Shown: positions 1-11,100 of the stretch, piece after piece
Position numbering within the stretch: the first letter of the stretch is position 1
How the letters are laid out: every line of letters begins with the position of its first letter
NCBI GenBank assembly: GCA_030247855.1
Contig: JAPDRN010000007.1
Location: forward strand, 1-64,000
Origin: Knufia peltigerae
Taxonomy: Eukaryota > Ascomycota > Eurotiomycetes > Chaetothyriales > Trichomeriaceae
DNA: 64,000 bases
Direction: 5' to 3'
The notes under the pieces: generated by a model
Database searches by the model: none
What the model saw: only the letters and a program-made list of their open reading frames with translations
Told to the model about the DNA's origin: nothing
Program-made: the position numbers and the translations under genes

Positions 1-725
1 AGCAGAGGAAGCCTTGAAGGTTTTTGAAGCCAGAAAGGCAGAGTGCGCAGAGTAAAAGTAGGACGGAATCGGCCCTCCGTCCTACCCAGTCCTTCCAATG
101 GACATACTGCGCTATCAGAGCACACGCAAGTACGGTTGTTTTTTGTCCGTTTTACTCACCTGTATGGGGATTGTCACTCTTCCATGACATCGCCCTACAC
201 TGCCACTCCTTGAATACTTTGCCGTATGTAGCTGAGATATCACAAAGATTGATGCTACAATATTCTTTTCATGTCTAAAAGATACAAAGTTACTCACGAG
301 CAAAGTGTTCGATATCCGTCGTGTTCTTCCGTGGCTCTTGAACAAATTCCGTCCCCACCTTGTAAACAGTATAAGTCACCAAAAAAGCCCCATAATCGCC
401 TAAGCTGCCTATTCCGGCACATTGGTACTCGGTATTTTCCTAGTATCCCGGACGGAGGACGGAGGACGAAGTAGTAACGTGGTTTGTCAGCAGTCTACGA
501 GTACTCTCTGTACGGTACATGTCATTTTGTCGACTTTCGTACTTGATAGATTCACAAACAGCCAACATTCACCTCGAAAGAAATTGTACTCTATACTATC
601 ATGACATTTGTACATATCACATTTATTTTGTTCTCCCCGTGCGAAACATAGTTCGAGGTCGAGGTGTCGAGGTTAACGAAGAACAAACAAAAAACAGCAG
701 AGACCCTCCCCAAAACAAAAAAGAA
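1..725. other. Intergenic DNA and promoter side of the first MFS gene
   Basis: No recognisable gene. Only short chance reading frames occur on either strand. The stretch just before the MFS start codon is A-rich (AAAACAAAAAAGAA), as is common for fungal 5' leaders. A short GGACGGAGGACGGAGGACG run lies near 450-470. The left window edge may cut a neighbouring gene, but nothing here supports one. Confidence 0.6.
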
Positions 726-2534
726 ATGTCATCCGACCACGATCCGGAAAGGAGGCCTCTTTTATCCACCTCCAATGGCCACACGACAGGTCCAGGTTCA
801 GGTGGTCGGACGGAGACGACTGGTCGAGCAAACCCGTCGTCGTTGTCGAACAGCACCGCCACCACCGAGACACAAAACCCCAAGCTCTCCAGGGTCCGGG
901 GCACGCTCATCTGCCTGTCGGTCTGGGTCCTCATCTTCATCCTCACCAACAACGTGTCCTTGATCACGACGATCCAATCGCCCATCGCCGTCGCCCTGGA
1001 CGCCTCGACCGAGGTGAGCTGGTTCACCTCGGCCTACCTCATCGCCGTGACGAGCATCACCCCCGTGGCGGGCCGGCTGTGCGCCATCTTCACCCCTCGC
1101 GTCTACCTGTTGGCCTCGATCGTCGTGCAAACCTGTGGCCTCTTGATCACCTCACAGGCTCGCTCGTTGGGCTCGTTCCTGGTCGGCCGCGCCGTCACCG
1201 GAGTCGGGAGTGCCTCCGTCACCCCCGTGGCCTTCATCTTGGTCACCGAACTCACGAGCCCCCGGAGGCGAGGGTTGTTTTTCGGGTGCATCAACACCGG
1301 CTACACCTCTGGGGTGGCGTGTGGAGCGATCATCGCCGGAGCCCTGGAACCGCTGGTCGGTTGGCGAGCCGTGTTCTGGCTTCAGATCCCTTTCGCGTTG
1401 TGCGCGGCCCTGGTGGCTTTCTGGTCGATCCCGGCCACTCCGGCGGCGGCGTCGTCGTCGTCGTCGTCACGACCTGACAACCAAGAACCATCAACGTCGA
1501 CGAAAGACGACTCTCTCGGCACGAGACTCTCCCAGATCGACTACTTTGGCGTCATCACCATCATCGCCGCCGTGGTCTTGTTGCTTTACAGTCTATCTTC
1601 ACCACAGATCCAAATCACGCCCATCGTCCTGTCCTTGGCGTCCCTGGTCTTGTTCGTCCTGGTCGAGGCCAACTGGGCCAAACGACCCATCGTGCCCGTG
1701 TCGGTCCTCGAATCGCGAGGCAACATCCTCACCGGCGTCGCCACCATCGGCGTCATGACGGCCCGGTGGGGGGTCCTGTTTTACACTCCCACGTACGTCT
1801 TGACCCTGAGAGGCTGGTCTCAGGCCAGTGCCGGTTTGACTCTGATCCCGACCAATTTGGGGTTCGGGCTGGGCGGGCTTTTGGCCGGGTGGCTACACAT
1901 CCGTCGCACGGGCAGTTTCTACGTTTCGTGCCTGGTGACGTTTGTCCTGTTCGCCCTCTCCATGTTCGCCGTGTCTTGGATCTCGACCCCAAACTCCAAC
2001 ATTTATGTGTACATTGTGGTCTTGTTTCTGAACGGCTTCCTGGTCGGAGCGCTGCTCAACTACTCCCTCGCCCACGTCCTGCATTTGACGATACCCGCGA
2101 CTCACATCATCGTCATCCCGCTCAACGCCATGTTCCGTAGCCTCTCGGGATCCTTTGGGTCGTCGGTCTCTGGTGGTTTGTTCCTGAGGACGCTAGCCAC
2201 CACGTTGAGCGACGAGTTTGCCAAACGAGGCGTCACGGGAAAGGAAGGCCTGATTAGACAATTGATCGGGACGCCCATCCTGGTTCAGAGGTTGACGGGC
2301 GTGGAGAAAGAGGTGGCCAAAATCGGGTACGAGACCGGGTTGAAGACCGTGTACCTCGCCGGTGGTTGTTTGGCGGTCGTCATGTTGGTGGTCCAGGCCG
2401 GTGTGGGATGGACTGCACCGGACGTCGGCAAGGGTGAGGGACATGGTGGTGGTGGTGGTGTTGATGACGGGCAAGGCAGAGAAGAGAGGATCGGTGGAGA
2501 TGTACTTTCACCTGTTGTTTCTAGGGAGACGTGA
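726..2534 (+). CDS. MFS drug/basic amino acid exporter, DHA2 (14-TM) type
   Basis: Intronless gene for a 603-aa plasma- or vacuolar-membrane proton antiporter of the major facilitator superfamily. The N-terminus is hydrophilic (MSSDHDPERRPLLS), followed by about 14 hydrophobic segments. Sequence WFTSAYLIAVTSITPVAGRL and the GRAVTGVGSAS motif in TM5 (antiporter motif C region) resemble fungal DHA2 proteins such as vacuolar basic amino acid transporters and toxin/drug exporters. A Ser/Ala-rich loop with five to six serines separates the two halves. The open frame extends upstream to position 519, but the ATG at 726 follows an A-rich leader and starts the family-like acidic tail, so I chose it. 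The substrate cannot be read from sequence. The third codon position is very GC-rich, as in the enoyl-CoA hydratase and ribokinase nearby. Confidence 0.88.
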   Translation: MSSDHDPERRPLLSTSNGHTTGPGSGGRTETTGRANPSSLSNSTATTETQNPKLSRVRGTLICLSVWVLIFILTNNVSLITTIQSPIAVALDASTEVSWFTSAYLIAVTSITPVAGRLCAIFTPRVYLLASIVVQTCGLLITSQARSLGSFLVGRAVTGVGSASVTPVAFILVTELTSPRRRGLFFGCINTGYTSGVACGAIIAGALEPLVGWRAVFWLQIPFALCAALVAFWSIPATPAAASSSSSSRPDNQEPSTSTKDDSLGTRLSQIDYFGVITIIAAVVLLLYSLSSPQIQITPIVLSLASLVLFVLVEANWAKRPIVPVSVLESRGNILTGVATIGVMTARWGVLFYTPTYVLTLRGWSQASAGLTLIPTNLGFGLGGLLAGWLHIRRTGSFYVSCLVTFVLFALSMFAVSWISTPNSNIYVYIVVLFLNGFLVGALLNYSLAHVLHLTIPATHIIVIPLNAMFRSLSGSFGSSVSGGLFLRTLATTLSDEFAKRGVTGKEGLIRQLIGTPILVQRLTGVEKEVAKIGYETGLKTVYLAGGCLAVVMLVVQAGVGWTAPDVGKGEGHGGGGGVDDGQGREERIGGDVLSPVVSRET

Positions 2535-2891
2535 ATTATTTTTCAACACAATGTACTAGGTACTTCGATGGGTGGAGGTTTGGATATATCACGGACTCAA
2601 TACAAGGGCAGGAACATGTGTAGGTCTAAGAAAAATGACAAAACAAGATACATAGAATAGATTTGTACATGAAGATTCCAACATTTGAGATGTAATGTCA
2701 TTGAATGCGAGCACACAGAGTATGAATTACCATTCGATACTGTACTCTTGTGTGAGGTCGTCCTCAAGAAGGTTGGAGGGGAGGGGAGAGGGCGTCACCC
2801 AGTCATCTCGGTCGAGTACTACGGACAGTGTACAGTACATTGATGCACTGTGGTCGTACTTATAACGAATAAAATACTTCAAGTCTTGGTC
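2535..2891. other. Convergent 3' intergenic region
   Basis: Shared 3' flank of the MFS gene and the small minus-strand gene. It is AT-rich with no coding signal. Nothing beyond likely 3' untranslated and polyadenylation sequence is visible. Confidence 0.5.
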
Positions 2892-3254
2892 TCATGCATT
2901 CAACCCTTTATTCTCTCCCAAAGTCTTTGGTTCGTGTCCACCTTTTCCAGATCCCTCCAGGTTTCCTCTACTGCCTCCACCGCTGTGAACTTCGTCGTGA
3001 ACTTCGCTCAGACCTTCGGGCATGGGAGCTGCCTTTTTGGCACCGGCGATTTCTGATTCGGTCGTAGGCTGTTGTCGTAGAGGGTAGTTAGCCAAAGTCT
3101 GAGACAGTTCTTTGTTTTCGGACCAGATCAGAAAAAGAGGTGTCGCATGTTTGTGCAGTACCTTTCCATCACCACCGTGGATAATGTTCTTTTCACCTCC
3201 AATGGCGTTGTCTGATTGTGGGACGCCGTTGTCGTATTCCGCTCCACGAGGCAT
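2892..3254 (-). CDS. Small conserved fungal protein of unknown function, 89 aa, one intron
   Basis: Predicted 89-aa hydrophilic, Gly-rich protein without signal peptide or membrane segment. The start MPRGAEYDNGVPQSDNA and the end GGHEPKTLGENKGLNA resemble a small stress-associated protein found widely in filamentous ascomycetes; I know of no assigned function. I place one intron at 3069-3161 (93 nt). Its donor is GTACTG, its branch site CTAAC, and its acceptor ACAACAG. Removing it deletes 31 residues (a hydrophobic stretch LFLIW and flanks) that do not fit the otherwise polar protein, and joins GGDGK to PTTESE in frame. The intron has a length divisible by three and no stop, so a retained-intron isoform of 120 aa would stay open. 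Start chosen at 3254 because it begins the conserved-looking part; the upstream ATG at 3332 adds 26 unrelated residues. Confidence 0.72.
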   Translation of the reverse strand: MPRGAEYDNGVPQSDNAIGGEKNIIHGGDGKVLHKHATPLFLIWSENKELSQTLANYPLRQQPTTESEIAGAKKAAPMPEGLSEVHDEVHSGGGSRGNLEGSGKGGHEPKTLGENKGLNA

Positions 3255-4318
3255 TTTGATATGTCGATACAAGTTTTGATGTTTTTGAGCGGTTTGGTAA
3301 GGATTGTATGATGAAGTTTCAATTGTTATCAAATGATATATTCACCCAGATTGACAATATGTTTATATGTAGGCAGACGAGATAATCAAAGAAGAGTGAG
3401 AACTTCACAAGAGGGCAGCAAGTCAATTGGTAAATAGGTAGTGACTTGTGTGGTTTAAGACGTCATACCAGCTACAAGTCTCGCGTATAGCATGAAGCAA
3501 TCTCTAGAAAGAATCCGTGGACCTTGAACATCTTTCACTGTAAACGAGTAGAAATGGAGTCAGATCGCATCAGCAAGTGGCTGACAATATGGATACAATA
3601 CTCCGTAACCTGTTGCCCTTCAACGTCAGGATGAGGTCACGGAATTCGGTGGGTTACGGATTTGTTCACGGGCCCCTCGGTGGGAGGAGAACAAACTCGT
3701 GTTTCATATCTTGAGGCCTCCGATGACGGATACATGATCCGCTTCCTTCCCAAGAGACGAGTCGTTTCTTGTGAATAAACATAGCAGCAGAGAGGTCTGT
3801 CTCAAAAGGACATTGAAACCCCAGACGACGATGGAGGGTGATATTGTGGTGTCTTGACAAGTGGTGGCGGTAGATATTCGGATAAATTACATCATCCCCG
3901 GACTGTCTTCTGTCCGTCCATCTCGTTCAAAGGGTGAATAGAGTCGTTGATTCGATTTTGATCTCGCACAAGAAAGCCAAAAGACTTTTCAAACCTGCCA
4001 CGTGTCGAGATGGTTTGCGAAATATATGATACATTATGAGTACAACAATGCAAAAACTCACTTTTCTTTCTTTTCGTGGTGTTCCGGACCTCGTTGAGTG
4101 ACAACGAATATTGAATACGGAGTACACGCCAGTGGATATATTCATCAGTGACACGTCGACCCTTGTTTTTTGTTACTGACAATGACCTCTACAGCGTAGG
4201 TAGATAACCACTCTTCAGTGAACAAATTCAACCAACGCCGATACTACAAATCTCTTACCTCGCATCTTGTTTTTTGGGTTTATCAACATCCTCATCATAA
4301 TACCACCTCACACCAAAA
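3255..4318. other. Divergent promoter region, 1.06 kb
   Basis: Region between the small minus-strand gene and the Mpv17-like gene. Two exact copies of the 9-mer TACGGAGTA/TACTCCGTA lie at 3599-3607 and 4116-4124. A CCCCT stress-element-like core is present near 3674. No open frame here has family resemblance or coding-like composition. Confidence 0.5.
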
Positions 4319-4964
4319 ATGACCGATCGAATCGTCAGGGTTACAATTCAAGGCGCACTTCTAGCCGCAGCTTCCAATGCCATCGCCCAAGGCTTCACAG
4401 TTTACCGCGAACGATCCTTCAACGCGCTCGATTCCCTCACCTTTGTCCAGTTTATCTTGTTCTCCATTCTCAACACTCCTCCGAATTACATGTGGCAGTT
4501 GTGGTTGGAAGACAATTTCCCGGCCAACCCCAAGAAGAAGCAGAAGAAGAAGAAGGTGAAGAGTGACGATTCGAAACTGGATGACGAGGAAGAGAAGAAA
4601 CTGTCAATAACAAACACAATCATCAAATTCCTGTTGGATCAGTCGGTCGGAGCCATCTACAATACTACATTCTTCATCACCGTCATCAATTTGTTGAAGG
4701 GCGCAACATACACGCAGACCGTTGAAGCTCTGTCGAGGGTGGGTTTTTTTCCCCTTCACTTGTTGCCTGTTGCCTTTTGTATCTTGAAACAAAACAACTG
4801 ACGCGAAGACGCAGGATTTTTGGCCAATGATTATTGCAGGGTACAAGTTTTGGCCTCTGGTTTCGATACTGAATCTGTCTGTCGTACCTGTCGAACAGAG
4901 AATGCTCGTCGGTGGGTTGGCGGGGTTGGCTTGGGGTGTTTATGTCAGTCTCATAGCAATATGA
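4319..4964 (+). CDS. Mpv17/PMP22 family integral membrane protein
   Basis: Two-exon gene for a 189-aa protein of the Mpv17/PMP22/Sym1 family, small four-helix proteins of the inner mitochondrial or peroxisomal membrane. Exon 1 is 4319-4738, the intron 4739-4814 (76 nt, donor GTGGGT, branch CTGAC, acceptor CGCAG), and exon 2 4815-4964. The join gives the family hallmark in exon 2: DFWPMIIAGYKFWP, then NLSVVPVEQR and a glycine-rich last helix GLAGLAWGVYVS. A highly basic/acidic loop (KKKQKKKK, then DDEEEKK) at about residues 72-98 is longer than in Sym1 and splits the protein in two. Intron phase is 0 and the ending is consistent with family length. Whether it sits in mitochondria or peroxisomes cannot be decided from sequence. 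Confidence 0.9.
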
Positions 4965-5860
4965 GGGTGACGTTCATTTATCAAGGGTGTTTTGGGTCAT
5001 CTGTGGGTTTTTCGAGCTGTGGTTATCTAGGGAAAGAAGAAACAAGATAGCCTGATAGACTTGTTGGATCTGCGAGAGTTTTGGGTGGTTGGTGCTGGGG
5101 GTGTTGGATACTGGATAAGTCAGGAATGCGCGGTCAACAGTACGATACGGATCTTGACGACGACGACGACGATGATCAACGAATGAATAAATAGATACAG
5201 CATAGATGGATAAAGGTTCTTGGCTATTAACGATAGATATTTCATGCATAGGTAGACCTTGAGTACTCGTGCAGGGGACGGAAAAATGGTAACTTGGTGT
5301 ATCTCGAAGGATGTAGGTGGGCAGAGGTTGAGATTCGCGCATGATGCTCAATATCACAAATTCTAACAAGCTTCAGTTACGAAGATTTCTTCTTTTGTGA
5401 CTTCCAGTGTAAGATGATGACTGCGAAACGACAATTGTCCATGAGTAAGTAATGCTGTGGTAAGCGCCGAAGCCGATGAAATTCGGCTCACTGTGATGAA
5501 CCGAGGTATTCGACCTTTACCCCGTATTTTTATATTCTCGACTTCTCGTGAATACTCAGTTGCTTACTTCTCGAACGTCGACTCCTTCATCTCTATCCCT
5601 CTCATCTATATACTACAATCCTTCTGACAACGACGTCTCATCTTCCGAGAGTACGGTCCGTACGGAGAATTACCAATCCCATCGGTGCGACTCGGATCAT
5701 ATTTGAACCCGAAGCTTTAAACAGGGCTTACTTCCGTGTATACAGTCGAAACAAAGATCCTCAGGTCACCACTCTAACCTGTACAAACAAACCCTCGACA
5801 TCATTACGACCCAATTGCTTCACACACCGTAATCCTCAACATCTCCCTCCCCCCGCAAAA
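4965..5860. other. Intergenic region with promoter of the enoyl-CoA hydratase gene
   Basis: Holds the 3' flank of the Mpv17-like gene and the upstream region of the enoyl-CoA hydratase gene. A CGA-triplet run lies near 5156-5174. A palindromic TCCGTACGGA lies around 5657-5666. CCGAGG, the core recognised by FarA/FarB fatty-acid regulators in Aspergillus, occurs at 5501-5506, 355 bp before the start codon. A six-base core is weak evidence alone. Confidence 0.45.
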
Positions 5861-6781
5861 ATGTCATCGTCCACGACAATCCCACCTCCACCGCCCAACC
5901 CGTCGGTGTCCTTGGGGTACCCGGCCCCCCACGTCTTACTGGTCACCATCACGCGGGAAAGACAGATGAACAGTATCCCCTACGCCGTCCACTGGTACCT
6001 CCACCGTGTTTTCGAATGGTTCGACCGTGAACCGACCTTGCGCGCCGCCGTCATCACCGGGTCCGGCCCAAAGGCTTTCTGTGCCGGTCAGGACCTGATC
6101 GAACTGGGGACCCGAGACCCGAAGGAAGTCGAGGACAAGCCTTACCTGAGCATGCACCCTCCCAGTGGGTTCGCGGGAGTTTCCAGACGGGTGGGCAAGA
6201 AACCCATCATCGCGGCCGTCAATGGTTTCGCTTTGGGTGGAGGGTTTGAAATCGTTTTGAATTGGTTGGTCTTTCCCTTCTCAGCACTGACGTGTTGATT
6301 ACCATCTTACTGATCCCGCTCCTTTTCGGTCCCTCACAGCGACATGACTGTGGCTTCACCCACCGCGACCTTTGGTCTCCCCGAATCACTACGTGGGATC
6401 TACGCCGGAGCGGGAGGACTCCCCCGTCTCGTCCGCAACGTCGGCCTCCCGCTCGCCAGCGAGATCAGCATGACCGGTCGTTTCCTCACCGCCAAGGAGG
6501 CCCTGCAGTTCCAACTCATCAACCACGTCTCCTCTTCCCGGGACACCGTCGTGGACGAGGCCGTCAAGTTGGCCGAGAAGGTGGCCGGCATCTCCCCCGA
6601 CGCCATCATCGTCACCCGCGCCGCCCTGCGCGAGACCTGGGAGACGGGGAGCGTCGAGCGCGGTTACCAACTCGTCCAGGAAAAGATGGCCCGGGCTCTG
6701 CACGAGGGGGAGAACGCCAAGGAGGGCCTGGCGGCCTTCAGGGAGAAGAGGAAACCGGTGTGGAAGGCCAGCAAGTTGTGA
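5861..6781 (+). CDS. Peroxisomal enoyl-CoA hydratase/isomerase (crotonase fold), C-terminal SKL
   Basis: Two-exon gene for a 281-aa crotonase-family enzyme that most likely hydrates trans-2-enoyl-CoA in peroxisomal beta-oxidation or a related acyl-CoA pathway. The protein ends in Ser-Lys-Leu, a canonical PTS1 peroxisomal signal. Exons are 5861-6264 and 6340-6781. The 75-nt intron (donor GTTGGT, acceptor CACAG) is in phase 2 and restores VLNCDMTVAS. The oxyanion-hole region AFCAGQDL is present, as is the second one NGFALGGGFE. Two glutamates, E130 in GGGFE and E150 in GLPES, are 20 residues apart, the same spacing as the catalytic pair E144/E164 of rat crotonase, so a true hydratase is likely. 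The exact chain-length specificity is unknown. Confidence 0.92.
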
Positions 6782-7077
6782 AATTGTTTGAGTTTTGGGG
6801 AATCTTGGTGCTGGGGGCCCCCCCGGACACGTCCCAGGGCAAAGTACGCATGTGGTACGTGGCATGTACGCAGAATGAATGCATGGGCCCAGGGACAATC
6901 AGAGTGACGAGAGCGGTAACGAGAGAAAAGAAGGGGAAAAAAATCAATACAGAACATCATGAAATCATGTCCGTTGATCGAATCAATTTTCTTTGTTATT
7001 ACAATAGATACACCGAGCTCCGTAAAGGTGAATCTAGCGACTCCCAACCGCTTCCTCTGTAGTTTTCTGGAAGGTGA

Positions 7078-8115
7078 TCAAATCTCATAACCAAACGGGA
7101 TACTCTCCATGGCCCCACTACGCTGTACGCACTTTGCGGCGGCCTCGTTGGCACGCAGAGAGGCTTCTTGGACGTCGAACCCTTCCAGACTTCCCTGTTT
7201 GGAAACGTGTCGGGCCAGAGCCGTGGACAGGTACCCGACAAAAGTGTCACCTGCGCCGGTCGTGTCGACCACCTTTGCCACCTTGGCCGCCGGGATGAGT
7301 CCACGGGCCTGTTGTCGAGTGGGTTTCGATGCCACGGAGTAATACAACCCTCTCGACCCTAGAGTCACGACGACGATCGAGATGGACGCCAGGTCGTGTA
7401 GATGTGAAGTCAACCTATCCAGATGTGGTGTGAGGTTCTCTTCACTCGGCGTTTCGATGTCCCGGAGTTCCTGAACCGCCTTGAACAACAACAGACACTC
7501 GGTCTCGTTGACTACAAGGACGGCGAGGTCCTTGAGAGCCGAGAGCGGGATCGTGTCGAACATGGGGGCCGGGTTGAAGACCACGCAGGTCTTGTGTCGG
7601 TCCGAGTTGAAAGTCGACAACAATCCCAAGACCGTCGGCTTGGGGATCTCCCCCTGCATGACGATCACGTCGGGCACGCCGTCCTGGGTGGTGGTGGAAA
7701 TGATCTTGTCGAGGTCGTCGACGTGGTGGTTCGCCCCAGGCACAAACAAGATCCGGTTCTCGCCGTTGGATCCTTCGTCGACTATAATGGTCGCCGTTCC
7801 CGTCTGGACACCTTCCACCTCCTCGACGTACCGCGTATCCACGCCGCTCTTGGTCAACGTTGGTTTCAAGAGCGAGGCGTAGTAAGGGTCTCCGGCTCCC
7901 ACGGCCCCCAACATCTCGACCTGCACGTCTTGTTCCGTCGGCGACGTGTACGCCGCCTTGCCACAGGCCACCGCTTGGTTGCTTCCTTTGCCGCCCGCAT
8001 GGACCGTCATCGACTTTGCCTCCAACGTCTCGCCGGGCCCAGGCACTCGCGGAGTCAACGTGACAAAGTCGATGTTCAGAGAGCCTATGATCCGGATGAT
8101 GGGTTTCCGTGCCAT
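7078..8115 (-). CDS. RBK1: Ribokinase, PfkB family
   Basis: Intronless gene for a 345-aa sugar kinase that phosphorylates D-ribose at O5 with ATP. Ribokinase hallmarks are all visible: GSLNIDF near the N-terminus, AGGKGSNQAV (substrate-binding signature 1), FNPAP, VNETE (NxxE magnesium motif), VVTLGSRG, and DTTGAGDTFVGYL near the C-terminus. D290 in GAGD is the catalytic base. The reading frame continues upstream to an ATG at 8253 that would add 46 residues rich in Arg/Ser/Lys (CLRVLKVWRLATK...). That extension could be read as a mitochondrial presequence, but it also looks like 5' leader, and the start at 8115 matches the family N-terminus. It converges with the enoyl-CoA hydratase gene, leaving 296 bp between stop codons. 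Confidence 0.92.
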   Translation of the reverse strand: MARKPIIRIIGSLNIDFVTLTPRVPGPGETLEAKSMTVHAGGKGSNQAVACGKAAYTSPTEQDVQVEMLGAVGAGDPYYASLLKPTLTKSGVDTRYVEEVEGVQTGTATIIVDEGSNGENRILFVPGANHHVDDLDKIISTTTQDGVPDVIVMQGEIPKPTVLGLLSTFNSDRHKTCVVFNPAPMFDTIPLSALKDLAVLVVNETECLLLFKAVQELRDIETPSEENLTPHLDRLTSHLHDLASISIVVVTLGSRGLYYSVASKPTRQQARGLIPAAKVAKVVDTTGAGDTFVGYLSTALARHVSKQGSLEGFDVQEASLRANEAAAKCVQRSGAMESIPFGYEI

Positions 8116-11100
8116 CTTTGGAGGCTGTGGGGGGTGTGTTGAAAATTGTGATTTTACCCGTCTAAGAAATCGGCTTTTGCTAGATGTTGAGTAGTACAGG
8201 CTGGGTTTTGTTGCAAGTCTCCAAACTTTCAGCACACGTAAACAAATGATCAATCAATATGTACGAGTATATCTCAAAAATCATGCACCCTTGAAGAGGC
8301 TGTTGAGTATTTTGAGGCTAAGGACCCTTTCTTGGGCCAATGAGGAATTTTACCCCAAGAAATTTCTGATTGGCGGATGTCGCCGGATTTGTTCACAGGG
8401 TTGTATTGCTGGCGCGTAAACAATCATCTCGACAAGCATCTACGTGATTGTGCAAAATGGCATAGCAATTAACTAGACACAAACATTTGTGTCTTGGTGA
8501 GCGAGAAGCGATGGTAGCTCCTCAACATCCTGTGCCCGTACAAAACTAATGACTTTCTCTGATGTGTCTCACAGTGGGCAACACCAGATTCGAGACAAAA
8601 CTCACTCTGACAAAGGAACGTGTACGGTTGAGCGTTCAAAGCGAGGATTTGAGAATATGAGCTGTCGCCTTGCTCTGCCTTGATAGACATGTGGACGAAT
8701 GAATCGGAGCCATACACAACTCTGTCTTTACGCAACGCCGAAGACAAGGCCGTCAGTGATCTCGAATCAATCAAATTGACCTGTCATGTTGCTTGATATG
8801 CTGGAAGACAGCGACACACATAAAAAGACTTTCGCTTCGTCGATAACTCAGCATCGAAGCGTGGAAAACGTCAATGCCAACGAACAAGTTGCGCTGCGTG
8901 GTTGTCCTACCTCACAGACGACAGTGCGATCGAAGTAATCTGTATTCGGCTGCTTTGTGGCTGCAGAACAGCAGCAGAGGTAGGCAATTGAAGCCTTGTT
9001 CCCAGTTGATGATGCCTAGCGATGTCAGTTGGCTTGGTTTAGAATCCGACTGTGTACAGGACGTTGAATCAAGCAGATACGGTTTCTGCCACACAAACGA
9101 CCAAGGATTCCTCGAAACGCGCTCTGTTGTCTGTGCATGTCCAATCGATATGCTGCCAACGTGTCAGACTGACTGCATGTAATTAGAATCAGCAATCAAC
9201 ACAAGAAGTCCTTGTGTTGCATTACGGCTACTTCGTAAATGTCGTAGAACGGGCGCCAATGAGTCGTTTCGTGAACGATGAGAACCGATCCTAGTTAGTA
9301 AGAGCTTCGTTTACTGATGGCAGTTGAGGGACTAGTCCACTTCCTGAGAGTTCCGTCGCACAGAAGAAGTCCACATGCGGTGTGGTTCTCCGTACAGGGG
9401 AACGATGTCCAGGACTGATGGAACGAGAGGATTACAGTAATGTGAAAGCGGGCTGGAGTCGCCTCCTTGATGTGGGGATCATTTCGTTTCGAGTGCTGGC
9501 TAGATACAGTATGTTTGTCATATCCTTGCTGCAATTGCTAGGGACCCTTGTGCCCGGAACAAGGCAGAGTAACGGGTCGACGTGGCTTTAGGGATGCTTC
9601 AAAAAGGTCTCGCTGGACTTCGATAGGGGTTGAGGCCGACAATCTGAGGAACCGACGTATCAACACGGAGTTAGCGAGAGAAGAGCAGATCTGATGTCGT
9701 AAGCCTTCTGGTTGATGTACGTAGAGAGGCGGGGAATCGAGTACCGAATTGAACTGCCCCTGGAGCAACCAAGGATGTTAGACAAGCTTTGTGCAAGCTT
9801 TTATGGGGCACCTTGCCGGCACTTACTATAGTAGACTCCGATGGTGACAGGGGTGCAAAAACCTCTCGAGATGGTCAATCACCTTTGCAGTAATCTTCAG
9901 CAGAGGTTTGCGTGTGATGTTGAGATTGCAAGTTTTCTGATTGTACGGAGCAGACTCTGCATCTCTAGGCGTGCAGTTGTGCTGCTCCAGCCTGAAATCA
10001 GTAGAGGCACTGGCAATCCCCGAACAGGAGAAGAGCGGATTCTTGAGCCGGGGCGTAGGATGTTGTACAGTACAGGCTGCATTTCAATTGAGAATTTAGG
10101 GAGGCAAGAAAGACCAGCATTTCCCGGCCACCAAACCCCACGGCTTGCATCATACTCATCCAAGTAGCCATCTCTGCAAAGACTTGAAGAGTTGTTCGGA
10201 GGTCTGAGCTTTGATGTTGCGTAATCTTGATGGAGAACATAAGCGCCTCGACGAGCCCAGTGCCGCCCAGCGCAGTACACCTTGACATGGGGGCTGGTTG
10301 ATATTGAGATGCAGTCCACTTGGTGCTCTGAGTGTCTAACATGTTTCAGATGCAGCGGTCCACGAAGCGGATTCCACATGGTCATTGCAGCACAGGCTGA
10401 TGCTGTTGTGCCTTGTCTCCGCGATCGAGAGTCGGCAATCGAGATGGAGTACGGGAGAGTTTGAGAAGATGCATAGGCTGGTCAAAGGACACAGGCTTGG
10501 TCAATAATACAACAGACACGGGCGACTCGGTAGTGAAATCTGCAAGGAGGGAGGAAGCAGATGCGGCGTCACCATGTGAAACGAGCCAGGGTGAAGATGC
10601 GACTGGGGAGAATGATGAAGGGTGCGGAAGGGTGAAAGTGGCTGCAGCTTTAGCGGGAGTTGGTTGCGAGATAGTGAAGAAGAGGGACTTTTTAGGTGTC
10701 TTTAGCTGTGAATGGCTCCGATACTCGCCGTCTTTAGCGCATGTAATTTTCCGAGCATCTCGAGTCTTTCTCTTTTACGGATGGAGACTCGAGGCTTCAC
10801 TCGACATTATTCAGGTCATCCATCATTGTCCTCCCGCTGTACGTGAACATGTATGGAGTCGGTGTCATCTGGGCGTTTCACCTGAATCCAGCGAGGCAAC
10901 CTTGACGCCGCCCCCAGCCCAAGAAAAATTGTCGCAGACAAGTCCACTTCTCACTGGCCTCTTCCACGCACCCATCCTTCTCAGTGAGAACTACAATGAC
11001 CGAGTCCAGCTGCCATGTAAGTTTCACAGAGAAGAGTTGAATCCTCGTTGCTATCTTGACGGCAGCCTCAGTGTCAATTTACGAAGAGCTGGAAAGTACA

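Noticed and set aside
6262..7062. 266-codon frame overlapping exon 2 of enoyl-CoA hydratase
   Set aside because: Different frame from the conserved crotonase residues, Arg/Pro/Gly-rich, runs through the 3' flank.
7423..8142. 239-codon plus-strand frame opposite ribokinase
   Set aside because: Shadow of the GC-rich ribokinase gene; Arg/Val/His-rich with no motif.
8469..8774. 101-codon minus-strand frame
   Set aside because: No recognisable family, no codon bias, isolated in the gene-poor stretch.
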